A model generated the notes under the pieces. That model worked only from the letters and a program-made list of their open reading frames with translations. It was not told the DNA's origin and searched no databases. Of a stretch of 64,000 bases of DNA, positions 9,592 to 53,330 are shown one piece after another. How positions within the stretch are numbered: the stretch's first letter is position 1; the number at the start of each line of letters is the position of its first letter. The DNA lies in contig JACSYO010002159.1 of NCBI GenBank assembly GCA_016806645.1, positions 7,799,501 to 7,863,500 on the forward strand, read 5' to 3'. The position numbers and the translations under genes are program-made. The stretch is from Ophiodon elongatus. Taxonomy: Eukaryota; Chordata; Actinopteri; Perciformes; Hexagrammidae.

Positions 9592-12500
9592 CTGTAAAGA
9601 AAAGAATAGGTTTTACGTTAAGAGTTTGTCAGTTTGACACAGGCAACACAAGCTAACTCCTATGATACCATGGAATTCATAGTACAAGTTGGACATTTTG
9701 CATCCCCCATCCTATTTCGTGGTTTGACGAGCTCAAGAGATCAAATCAGTTGGTTGTCCTGTGATATTTCTGAATAGTATATGGTGCTTTGGCAGAGAGT
9801 TGAAGTTTCCCCTGCTATGGAAGATACAGGCTAAGTCATGCACCCTGATGATAACAGTTGGCGCCCATAGTACAAATATAAACTTGCTTCAACTGTTCAG
9901 TATGCAGAAAACATGGCATGCATTTCTTTCCCAAATGTCTAGTTTTTTCTTCTTTTTTTTTTTTACAGAAACTGAGAACATTGAGGAACTAATCTTTTGT
10001 AACAGATGAATTAGATGTTGAAACCTCTGCTCCGAACCTATTTGGTTACATCCTTTTATGTTAATGCTGCTTTTTGTTAAACTGTCTATAAATTGTTCCA
10101 CTTATTGCCCTGCATGTTCTAAATCTGCGTGGCAGGCAGGGGCAGCACAGACTGAACTCGCTAAGTGAGCATTTGCATTTTACTGTGGGCAAAAAATAAC
10201 CCACAGTCAGACCCAACCAGTTATTGCTAATTTAAATATATCCTTATAGAGACTGACTCATGTTCCAGTTTTAAGTATGATGTAACAGCCATCTCCCCCT
10301 GACAAGAGGCTTTAAATGTTTACTCTGGCTTGAATAAGTAATGTGATCTTCATTCATCAATGTGGGTGTACAGTCAGTCCCAGTTCATTGCAGAGCTGTG
10401 GGTGGGATTCACGGCTGACAATTTGAGATATTAGTCTGTGTTTCTTCCGGTTTGGAATGTTGCTGCCGCTGAAATGACACAGAAAGGCCAAAAAAAACTG
10501 TCCGACAATAAGTAATAACAAAGTCACCAGTCTCTCCTTTATGTAGAGTCCTTGAATACTTTCCTACAAAGACAACATGTGGTTGCTATTTTATATGTAA
10601 AAGATAACTCTTTTTTTGCTATTATGAAGATTTTATATGTAGATTATATTCTGTCAATTTCCTGCCTCTCTCTGACGTTTCAGCATCAGGAAATGAAACC
10701 TGTGTTCTGTATCTTTGTGCCTTTTTGTCTCAATCACAGTGGCATTCTTTGATATCTGTTTCTTTTCTACCTTCTGTTCTGTTGTTTAGACTTGGCCCTG
10801 GTGCATTCAGGAAGCATGTAATGTCATTAACGTCTGGGCAGAGATAGGCTGTTCCATCCAAACTCAATAATGAAGAAGCCATTAAGAGTCAGACCATCTT
10901 TAGTGAACGATAATGTGTGGCTGCGCGCATGTGTGAGGCTTTCTTTGTAAGTATGTATTTGCTCTTGCATGTGGAAATGGGTTTGATTTAATGGATTATT
11001 CATTACATTTTTAAAATAGTGTGGGTTGGGGAACATGACTGATTCGGAAAGTTTTGCTCATAAATCTGAAACCTTTAAAAAGAAAGAAAAAAGTGCTGTT
11101 TAGTCATCAGTCTGGGTGAACAAATCTTCCCCACTTACTCACAATGGGCCGTGATGTGTGTGCTGTTCACCAGCTTTCCTCTCTGCTTTTTACTATCAAT
11201 GTTTGTTTTTCTTCTTTTTCCTCTAATCTACATGATCTCATCTTTTGCTGAGGTGTTTACATGTAAAGTATTGTGTCTGTTTTATTTCATGACATAATCC
11301 TAATGTAAGCCAACTTTACACAGCTGGTCCAAGCTTCAGTCCGTTCTTTCATCCATCTGATTTGTTAATATTATAAACTAAACCAAGTGTGGTTGTTATT
11401 ACTTAGCCTTGTTACCAGGGAGGCTTAAAAGAGCAAAACTTCAGCCTCTTCTCTCAAAAGGGGGTATATGCCACGTCTCCTTTTCCAAGTAAAATGGAAC
11501 AATATGATTTATTTTATCTTTTATGGCTTTCCTCCCAAATACCACAACTGTGTTTCAAAAGTATCACATTCCACATGTGCAGTATATTTCTGTTATTTTC
11601 CACTTTTTCTTCTTGCAGAGAATAATTTCTATTTCTGCCACACTGACTCACACAGCCTCGAGCATACTGCCTTTCCCCTGACAACAGTCGACAGGAACGA
11701 GAATAAAACTAAGAAAGAAAGTTTAATAAAATATTTTTTTAGTTGATTTAATCAAAATGTAATCACCTTCAACACCCTACTTTCAAAACATAAAAAAATA
11801 TCTCAATTTTTTTTACATTTTCACGGTTATTGTTATTAGTAACAGTGTAGTACAATTTCCAAACAACTCACATCCAGAACTGTAATCAATGCCCTCACCT
11901 GTTGTTTTTGGTCAGACGTGTGTTTGATTGAAAAACAAAGCTGTCCAGTGGGTGAGGAGTTTTCGACACATTCCAGAGCTGCTTCTAGTTTGGCGGAGTT
12001 CAGTCCAGGAGGGTTAGATGACGATCTTTAGAGGAGACTCTTCAGAGCTGCTGACATGCAGCTAAGCCACGATAGTCCCACATGGTACTCTGGAAGGATT
12101 ACTGAAACTAAAGATTTCCAGCCTATATAATAGCTACAGCTGTTTGTTTTGTTTTGCTCTGGTTGAGATGACTTGCAGTTGACAGCCAAAGTAGAAATGT
12201 CAGCAAGGCTGGGGAAGGGATGAGACAAGGTACAAAAAGGGGAAGACACATGTGTGAGGAAGGAGGTTTGGTTCTGTACTAGTGCATAGGAAATGTACGC
12301 TTCAGGGGTGGGGAGGAACTCTAGACTGTAACGGACCAGAAATATTCCTGAGAGACAAAGTGAAAAGATACGTCTGTCACTGTATGTTAGCAATGTATTT
12401 AAGGGGAATTGAAACTCTGTAGGCAGACAGCCAGATACCATGTGGCATATCTAAACCTTAACTTTACCTTTAATTTTCACATTGATACAAGTTTTTTTTA

Positions 12501-13040
12501 ATAGTGTAACCAGTGTAAATATAAATCATAATGAGGATATTTTCACTATACTTTTTCCCTCGGTTATGTTTGTGAAAAGAATATGTGACGGAAGCCTGCA
12601 GTCTATCTGTTAATGTGTTGGGTAAATATTTACACCAGCTGTGAATGTAGAGTATTTTCCTATAAGCAAGAATGCATACCTAAGATTCACTACAGGAATA
12701 GCTGAGAGAGGGAAAGAGCAAGGTTAGAAAGAAGAAATATTCGAAAGGAGGCTTTATAACCTCAACACCCCTCATCCATCTCTGTTTTTTCTTTTCTGTG
12801 TTCACTGAGGCTGAGTTACTGTTTCAGTGTCTGTGCAAACTATATGAAACTAAATCTAACTTTCACTTTGTCCTATGATTTGTCATAATTTTTCGAGAGG
12901 CAATTTGATAACATTAACTTTAAAGGATAGGGCTACATTACCAAGTCTATGTCAAAACATCACTATGTACAGTGAAAGACTTATCAGTTGCTGTAATCAT
13001 CACTCCTGTGGCTTACCTACTGCCAGTGAACAGGTCCCTT
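9592..13040. other. Intergenic region upstream of gpr132
   Basis: No coding exon was recognised on either strand. A 137-codon minus-strand ORF at 12028-12441 has no motif or splice context and is regarded as chance. The non-coding first exon and promoter of gpr132 should lie on the minus strand somewhere in this stretch. Confidence 0.5.
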
Positions 13041-13043
13041 CTT

Positions 13044-13103
13044 AAAGTCTCTAGAGTCTAGAGACTCTAGAGACTTTGTTCCCCTAGAGTCTAGGGGAAC
13101 AAA
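13044..13103. repeat. Two overlapping perfect hairpins
   Basis: Arm 13044-13056 is the exact reverse complement of 13065-13077 (8-nt loop). Arm 13075-13087 is the exact reverse complement of 13091-13103 (3-nt loop). Both contain CTAGAGTCTAG-type sequence, so one may derive from the other by template switching. The hairpins share 3 nt. Confidence 0.9.
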
Positions 13104-14162
13104 ATGACAACAAAATCCTGTATTGGTCAAGGCATGTGAGTATTTTACAGAGTTACTTTGCTTCTCCAGACAGTGTTTCCTTGCTGAGCTGTGGCAGAGG
13201 ATTATACAAGAAGGAAAGTTTGGACTGAAAAGACTATCATTTTCAAAGATAGCTTGATTTGTCTGACTCAGGCTGCTGAAGGATTTAAGCTTCAACTGAA
13301 TTTTGGAGAATAATTTGGCACAGAATGAGGACTCTGGATTTTGTCCCCCATCCCTTACACTGGAATAGCATTAGGAAGGGATCACTTAACAAGCATTAGC
13401 GAAAATAAATATTACAGCAACCAATCATTACTATCATGATGTTTTACCTTCATTATTGCAAAGGAACTATTACATTGTGTAGCTTTGAAGCTCAAACTTG
13501 AAGGACGGTCTGCTCATGACTCTCGAATAAACAATTTAGTTCAGGAAGCTGGAGCTTGTAAGGATGATGGATATACTACGCAGTGCGGGCATTATACTGT
13601 TTGCAACTCTGTGCTGCATATCTAAAGTGATCCTGCTATATGCAACATATTATGTTTATTAAGATGTGCACAATAATACATTATGATTACAACCCTTTGA
13701 TTAACCATTTCGAGCTACAACAATAGTAAATCACAATAAAACATTAAGTCATTTTGTATGCTTGCTTTTTTGATACTGAACTTACGCAAATGTCTGACTA
13801 CTTTGCTTTTGAAGGTAACATAGCATTTTATAGCAAGACTGTAGTCACATCGCGGCAGGTCAGTAACCTCATTATGCTGCGTCTTCTCCTTTAAAGGAAA
13901 GCTTTCCCATGAGATGGATAATGTCTGTCTTCAAGAGTTGTGGAGTGTGCTGACATTTTTAAGATTGTGGAAGATATCTTTCTCATCTTCTCTTTTTTTT
14001 TATTACAAGCATGAAGTTGAAACGTCAAAAATGAACTCTTCACCTGTTAAACAGGTTGTTTGCTCAAACACTTACATTTTTTAGTGAAAACTTTTCAGTA
14101 ATCAACTGACACAGATTTGCCCTGTGGTTCCAGAGGTAAAAACAGTCTTCATTGCACAAAAC

Positions 14163-14163
<1 letters not shown>

Positions 14164-14203
<40 letters not shown>

Positions 14204-14219
14204 GTAGTAGTAGTAGTAA
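14164..14219. repeat. (ATT)n followed by (AGT)n trinucleotide repeat
   Basis: ATT units run without interruption and then switch to AGT units. The poly-Asn and poly-Thr ORF on the opposite strand is a translation artefact. Confidence 0.9.
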
Positions 14220-16581
14220 TCCTATAAATTGATTTTAAAGTACCTGCTTGGTCTATTTCTTTTTTTTGTAAATTTGTAGGGTAAAGGGTAAAGGATATTT
14301 GTATAACGGACAATAAAAGTTTTATCCTAAACTTCTTCAACTTTTAGAGTTTAGTTTTTGCAAAGAGAGTATGGTGTGATGTGAAATGAGTTATGGTGTG
14401 CCTTTGGTTTTGCATCTGTCTGACAACCAGAAATGCCCTGCAATTTTCTGTAATTTTGCTAATTGTTTGACACTGTTTTATTTCCTTTCCAAATATTTAT
14501 AAAGCATTTTGCCTGAGTGTAAGGGCAAGCTCAGCAGTTGGCCCGTAGCCTTTTAATGTACTTGATGGCTAAACTGCAAGTCAATGGTTCTGCTGTCAAA
14601 ATGGCTGATGTGGAAAGTGCAATCGTGATCATGTTACACAATTACAGAAAAACATTTGCAGAGCTAACAAGGTTTTCGTTTTCGGTGTTTGCTGATAGTG
14701 TTTGATGGTCATCTCAGAAAGCAGAATCACTGAGCTGAGCTGACTTGATATTGGAAATTAATAAAAATCCTGAAACCTTTTTACTGCAGTATACGTTTGA
14801 CCGTGTCTTATCCTGTCGTGTGATGTTCTGTAACTTGTGAGATTGTGACTGGCATGCTTGGATTCATTTGTACAATTGAGATTGAACAATGCTGATTTAA
14901 TGCTATGGCGACAATGTGAAATAATAAATGGACCAACGGATCGAAAGAGATAACGATTTGTTTGTAGCATAGAACACACGTCCGAACAAGCTCCCCCGCT
15001 CGCCCCTCAGTGGCTTTCAGAATTTTATCTTTGTTAAAGTCAGTACAGTAACTACTGTGTTACTAACGTGATGTTACAGAGGGACACATCAGACCCCATA
15101 GTGGCCAAACAGTTAGCAATGATGGCTTATATAAATGAAAAATTTGCTGAAACTAATGTTAACTTGTGACAGCGGACGTTGATGTAAGATTACAGGAATG
15201 TCTGTAGTAATATCCTACATATTCGGGTACATTATATGAACCTAAAAATACAGTCATTGTCCACAGGTCGTCCCCAAGGACCTATTTTGCCACCTTCGCC
15301 AGGCAATGCGGCGAACAGAGCTTCAGAGAATCGAGAATGAGAGCAGGCAGACAGGTATCAGATCTGTGAAGAGCTCATTTCTTCACAATTTTAAAAACCA
15401 GACTTTTTTTAATCATTCAAATTTGGCTAGGGTTTGAAAACACCACAATGTTTTGTGGTGTAATGAACTTAGATGAGTTTTTTTTTTTTTTGCATTACCC
15501 GGTCTTCAGTATAGGAATCAATGGGCTGAGGGCAAATAGGGAAGTATCCTATTGTATTAGAGACCGACAAACATGTTGATTACGGTCTTTTCATGGGATT
15601 TGTTGAGAATAACATTGAATATTACCAGTCATGTTCTTTAACGTTAGGTTAGTTTTAACTATATGTCTCAGTTGAACTAACCTAATTCTAGAGCTCTGAA
15701 TCAACAGCCACACCTCAGATGTGTTCAACAATTCAAATAGAGTGAATGATTAAACAAAATGGCAAATCTGTCTCATTTTCAAACTCTGATTGAACTAAAT
15801 TGTTCTAATTTGTTAAATGGAACACTTTCTTGTCTGAGTAGTCGGTCATTGTATAGGTTTACATATATCAAAAATGCTGCTATCTATGGTGGGAATTTAA
15901 TAATAAATAATGGGTCTCTACAGCCACTTGCCAGCTCAAAGCTTGGGGATAGTGATGAACCTGTCCACACTCGAGAAAAATAAAAAAGGAGACAGACAGA
16001 GAGAAAGAGTATTTCATTTGGCACTGTTTAGCAATGATGATGGTTGTAGTGTAGGCGGCAATAAGGGTGTAGTTTCATCAAAGTAGCTGGCTGAAGTACG
16101 CTCATCACATAATGGAAAACAATTCGGTTCTATAGCCACAGGGTCCTTGAGTGCCACTCAGTCTGTGAGGTAGAATATGCATTAAAAGAAAATCAATTCT
16201 CGGTCGTCTGAGGGATATGAGTGAAGTTTTGTGTCTCCTCAAATGCAAACATAAATCCATCATATCTAAAATCCATGTTGCATGCATTCTTGAAAATTTG
16301 TATTGGACCTAATGTCAGAACATTTAAACAGAAATTACAAGTGATATATCTGTTATAATTTGTTCTTCTTCAGAAAGGGACAAAATAACAGTCCGTCAGA
16401 CTAGCATTGTATTTTATTTCTGCATAATAAAGAGGTCCTAAACGTTACTGACAGTAATGTTAATAGTGAATCATAATCATATATCCATGACTGCTCAGTT
16501 TTGTGTTTTCTCTCGAGAAAGCCGTAAATTACAATTTCTAGATGACAGTTATGTACGGATGAATACATAAAACATCCAAGA

Positions 16582-16582
<1 letters not shown>

Positions 16583-16620
<38 letters not shown>
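16583..16620. repeat. Poly(A) tract of 38 bp
   Basis: Thirty-eight consecutive A residues on the plus strand. It could be the tail of an old retroposed copy, but no SINE, LINE or cDNA body was recognised directly 5' of it. Confidence 0.9.
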
Positions 16621-16623
<3 letters not shown>

Positions 16624-17564
16624 TTCAAGGTTTGAATTACCTGTTACCAAGGCTAGGATTATCTTTCAAACATGGTATACAGTCTACGCACATTTAACAA
16701 CTACATAAACTTCAGGTTACACATGGGTATAATAGACTTTCATAGCTACAGCATGTTTTCTTTTGTATCTAGATCATTCTGCTACTTAACAGAGACATGC
16801 AACATATTGACATACCAGGTAGTCAATAATCAAACTACATACACTCTCCAAAATATAGTAATCCAAGCTGTCTGTCTATGCACTTATATCACAGGGAGAG
16901 GTCTGCTCTTAACAGTAAACAAGTAGCTGTGTTGTTTAAAAAAAACATCCATTTATCTGCTCAGGTGCAAACATTCGTCCTTTATGGGGAGTATTTGTAC
17001 ACTTATGTACACGCAACTGTGAGAACATATTATTTAACATTTAAATACACAACTGTATGGTGAGAGTGGGCAACTCAGGTAATGGACAGCTCAATGCTGA
17101 GTTCATTTAAAACCGCAATGACATGTTCAATCACATGCTTTTTCTAAGAGCCTATTGTGTCTCAAAGCTTGTGGTAATTACCGGAGGATTTGCTGTCACC
17201 AGATCAATACCTCCAGTTTTCACTACAGGACATTCAATTATGGGAATGCATTTATGAATGTAGATGGGTTAGACTTCATGCCTGCACATTAGTAATTACC
17301 AGCACAGAGGAAGTCTTTTGTCACCGGAAAGAGATTGAACCGGTCTTTACTGACGACATAAAAGAGACTGTAATTCCAGTCAGTCCAATTAAATGACAAC
17401 AAAACCAAATAGTACTTCTCTTTTAATGGGAAGCAATTTCATTTTCAATATTCACCATTTTTTGTTTAGAAAAACACCTCAATACAAAACACACCTACAC
17501 TTTATCACCTGTAGTGAAGTGGCATTGCCGGCTTCATTTAGTTTTAAGCATCTTGCAGTTGGGG

Positions 17565-17972
17565 GAAAAGAACATGCTGCTTTTTATTTGTGTGAGAAAT
17601 TCTGATTTAAAGTTTACTCTAATGTCATATGTAAAGACTGCCCAGGTCAGCCACACAGAGGATGTGAAATAGTCAAGCAGTGTTCATCATGAAAATTGTC
17701 CAACAATTCAAAAGATGAAAGACGACCAATAACAGCAGAGGCAAAAAAGGAAGTTCTTGCCTGAGGAGACACATTGGATTTCTTGCTGGATCTCTTGAGT
17801 GCTGCCAAACAGATGTTGCGCTGTGAAAGTCTTAACAGCTGGCCACTATTCTTATCAAAACCATACAACTTGTCTCTCTTAGGCTTTAGGTCGACCATCC
17901 CAATCCTCCCTCCCTCTCCCTACTTCTTTCTTCCTTCCTACATAAGCTTGAGTCCTCCGTCTCTCTCTCTCG
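17565..17972 (-). other. prkd2: Probable prkd2 3'UTR
   Basis: Sequence between the prkd2 stop codon and the first minus-strand AATAAA (plus 17583-17588). It is pyrimidine-rich on the plus strand close to the stop codon. The 3' end is inferred from the poly(A) hexamer. Confidence 0.5.
17583..17588 (-). terminator. prkd2: Candidate poly(A) signal, prkd2
   Basis: TTTATT on plus equals AATAAA on minus, 385 nt downstream of the stop codon, embedded in an A-rich context on the minus strand. Confidence 0.5.
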
Positions 17973-49604
<31,632 letters not shown>

Positions 49605-50830
49605 TCAGAGTCTTGTTTGATAGCTGCCTGGAGCTCTTAACAAAACGCACACCCAAGTTCTCAAAAAACCCACATTCATTCAAACTGTCTCAGTGGAGGA
49701 GAGAGGGGCTCACACACTGACACATGGACACACACACACACGCGCGCGCGCGCGCGCTGAGCAGTGTCCTGGTTCCTCTGTGTCCTGTGTCCACCCCCCA
49801 ACCACTGGATCAAGGAAGAACTCTTTATCCAGGAAGTTGTGTGTTGTTTTTCCTTCTTCTTCCTTTCTGCCACTTCTGTCGTGCTCTGTCCTCTTCAGAC
49901 TCCTGTTATTGTCCTGGCATGACAGGCATGAGCAGTGTGTGTGTATGTGTGTGTATGTGTGAGAGAGAGAGAGACTCACAAGCTAATCCACCTTTCTTCC
50001 CCTCCTTCGGCTCTCTCGCCTAAAGAAGTTGATGTGCGGGGGAGAAAGTCCAAACTTGATTGTGAAACTCCCGGCCGTGGGAGAGAAAACAAAACAAAAA
50101 CAATGCCAAACTTTGTTGTGCCTCTTCTCCAGGCTGAGTTACAAAATGGCCTCCTTAAACAGGAAACTGTAAGAATGAAGGAGAGCAAGAGACTGCACTC
50201 CTTTTACGAGTGTTGCCCTGTTTCAGTTTCAGCTCCAGTTCAGTCTTTTTGGTGAAAACCCACTCCGAGTGTGCGAGCCGTCTGAGGGTACCTCCCTCTT
50301 GCCCTCCCTCCTGCCCTCTCATATGCGAACTTGCCACAGCCAGGGAGGAAGTGAAATGACTGACAGAGCCTGAAGCCAATTGCCTCTCAGAAAGTCCCGC
50401 CCTCCGACTCTCTGCTCCCTGGCTTCTCCCTCCTCCCTTTTCCTCTTTCTCTCTTCCTTGCTTTGGGGTTATTGGTCTCGTCAGGCCAGCAGAGATCCTC
50501 TTACACTGCCTGAGGGGGGCAGCTCCACGCTCAAGAACCCCTCCCATCTCTTCCTCATCCTCCCTCTTTCTGTACCTCTGTGAAACTCTGTTGTCCGCCT
50601 TCTTTTTCCTTTGTAACACCTTTCCTCCTAGCATTTTTAGTAGACACACCTCTGCTAGATTGCAGAACAGGGCCACACCTCCTTCAGAGCTGGTTTCATG
50701 CAAAGTTGATTGCAAGTTCATAAAATGAGGAACTTTCTTGTTGAGGGAGGGGGTGGCACTTTGCTCACACCAGAATATTGTTTTCTTCCAAATTAGGCTG
50801 GGTTTCCACAATCATCAACATGAGTGTGAC
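49605..50830 (-). promoter_or_regulatory. prkd2: Probable prkd2 promoter and 5'UTR region
   Basis: Lies immediately upstream of the prkd2 start codon. It contains a CA/CG alternating tract (49728-49757) and a moderately GC- and CT-rich stretch at about 50270-50560 without a full CpG island. No TATA box can be assigned with confidence. A 218-codon minus-strand ORF (50155-50811) overlaps this region and shows no recognisable domain. Confidence 0.4.
49728..49757. repeat. Alternating CA/CG tract (Z-DNA-type)
   Basis: About six CA units run directly into eight CG units, giving roughly 30 bp of strict purine/pyrimidine alternation. The tract lies 124-153 bp upstream of the prkd2 ATG. Confidence 0.95.
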
Positions 50831-53330
50831 TCTGCACCACTGATGTAATCTTACATGGAAAGCATGCAGATGATAATGATGACTTATTAACTTTGGTCAT
50901 GAAAACCTCCCCAGATAGTCACTGAAACTCACTGAGCACATTGAGTTCCTCCCAGGGACATCACATCATGCTTCTCCTTGTGAAGCCGTCTCACAATGTG
51001 CAACAGTAATAAATCGAAGGCAAGAGACCACAATGAGTAAGCAGCAGCAAATAATGCTTGATATGACTCTACTTTTCACCACAAGAGGGCAATGTTTGAT
51101 GCACACATAACACACGAGTGTTCCAGTAACAATTAGATAAAATATCAACATTTGCCAATTATGTATAGAATGTTGTTTATGTGTAAGGCTGAAAGATAAA
51201 GCAGTATTTCATTTTTTTTTTTTTTTTTTTTTACAAATCTTACTTACCCAGTTGCTGAAATTATACTATTAGCAATTGCAATGTGAAGATTTGATGTAGA
51301 AAAGGCTAAACAAATATAGATGGCATTCTCGTTTGAGTGCTTACAGGCACGGGCCAGCACGGTTAAAGCTTGTAGGTTGGATAGGGTCATTCTTGGTTAA
51401 TAGCAGACACAATACCTGTGACAAGGCGAGGTTCTCTAAAATCCAAACCAGACTGTCAAAGAAATTCTGCTCTACTGGTTTCAGTTATCAATGTGATTTT
51501 GGGTGGCTGCCATAAAAGAGGAACTCTATCAATCTTACGAATCAAGATTAGCTGGCCCATCATGGGACGTTTAGAGGAGTACAGCAGGATGTTGACTTTG
51601 GAAACAGTAGTTTGACCAAAAATTATATTTGCATATTCATAGATTTTAGATGGATGTGTTTTAGGAATTTTAACAAGATAATTTAACTTTTTGTAAGAAA
51701 ACCATATTAAACCAATTGTTATTAAAGCAGAGAATGTAAGACAATATCAAGTTGTATTAGGGAAGTGTGTTATCCAGCCTTTTCAGATTTTGACAAATAT
51801 TAGGACTGAAAGGAAATCCTGGTCTCTGATGCATTCATTTCAACATGTTTTTAAACATGTCTCTGAAAAGTCTCTTAACTAAACTGCTGTAGTCTCTTCT
51901 TTTTTTTTTTTTTAAGAGTTATTCCATCAGGGTACTTCTACTGTGTTTTCAGACAGGTGATGATACTTCCATGTGTCTAGTTGTTTTTGAAAAGTTTTGT
52001 GTCCCTTACTAGAAGGCAGAAAAGACAACGCAAACAACTCTCTATTCACTGTACAAAATCTTCATTTTTTGTTTTTTTTTCTTCCTTAATGACATACAAC
52101 AGGGGACCCGTAAACAAAAAGAGAAAGTCATTTGATACAAGCTAGAATGCAGTTCAAAAATATATAATAAAACAAAATGAATAAAAAGCAGGTCTCTTAT
52201 CCCTTGTAGTTAGAGGAAATGGTTTGAATACAGCTTAATATGATGTACAAAATATCACACAGTGATAATTTGCTAATAAAAAAATAAAAACACAAAGAAA
52301 TGAGAGTCCTTTACCTTGGCCTCTGACTGGTAACAGATTTTCTTTTTTTTTAACTTTTTTTTTTTCTTTACTTTTTCACGTTTTTTAATTGTTTTCTTTT
52401 TTACAAGTTATACATTGCCATTATCAATCACAAGCAAGTTCTATGCCTAGCGAGGAAGAATGATTCACTCATGATACTACAGTATTCTTACATCTTAATA
52501 ATCATATTCATAATCAAAGAAAAGAAATGCAAGAAAGAAAACAAGGAAATGATGGACATTTACAGCACGTAATGGCATTTCTAGTCATCATTAACAACCT
52601 CGGTTTTGATTTCTTTTTTGATGTGTCATACTGATTTGTCTTTATTCTCAGAAAGAGGCCCTCAGTAAGTCTCACTATCAAATAACTGCTAGCCACAGCA
52701 GGTTTTTCACCTTGTAGTATTTACTTCAGATTGTATACGAAATACCTGCAAACCATTATTTCTGCACCCTGTCTGTAACCACTCCTCACCACAAGCATCC
52801 ACAATTAAATGTAGTGCAAAGTGGAGCCAAATAGTAGTTAAATGTGATAACAGGATGTTATGTCCAGCAGCAGTACAATAATGTAGTTGCGTCCGGAAAA
52901 GTCCACCATCCTGTTTCAGAAAAAAAAAAAAAAAACTGAACTATGAATGCTAGTGTCCACAGTGATTAGGAAAGAAGTGTTTACATCGAGGCTACTTTGA
53001 ACCCTTAAATCTGACCTCTGACCCCCAGGTGGGACCCTGTATTCTCGAAGAGGTGAACCAACCGTTAGCCAACCGTTTTAACACCAGATTTAAAAATCGG
53101 TCTTCTCAAGGTAATACTGTACAATTACCAGTCAAGTAATTTAAAGTCAGATCAGTATAGATGTAGGAAACAAACAGATATAGATGGGAGGCGTCTCAAA
53201 GGAACAATGTTTCCACCTAAGCCAAATGTCCTCAGGGTAATGCTCAAAATAGCAGAACCATACGGGATCAGCAAGACAGCCTCGGTGCCGAATCATGTTT
53301 CTAATATCAACTGACACCCAAACATCTTTA
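50831..53330. other. Intergenic spacer between prkd2 and strn4
   Basis: AT-rich with several poly(T) runs (about 51209-51233 and 52323-52372). No coding exon recognised. Part of it could be a distal extension of the strn4 3'UTR, because further minus-strand AATAAA hexamers occur (for example plus 52641-52646). Confidence 0.5.

Larger units (their letters stand above)
13104..17560. other. Intergenic region between gpr132 and prkd2
   Basis: No gene was recognised. The stretch holds an (ATT)n/(AGT)n microsatellite and a 38-bp poly(A) run; other ORFs are short and motif-free. Confidence 0.55.

Noticed and set aside
12028..12441. 137-codon minus-strand ORF upstream of gpr132
   Set aside because: No recognisable domain, no splice-site context linking it to gpr132, and composition typical of non-coding DNA.
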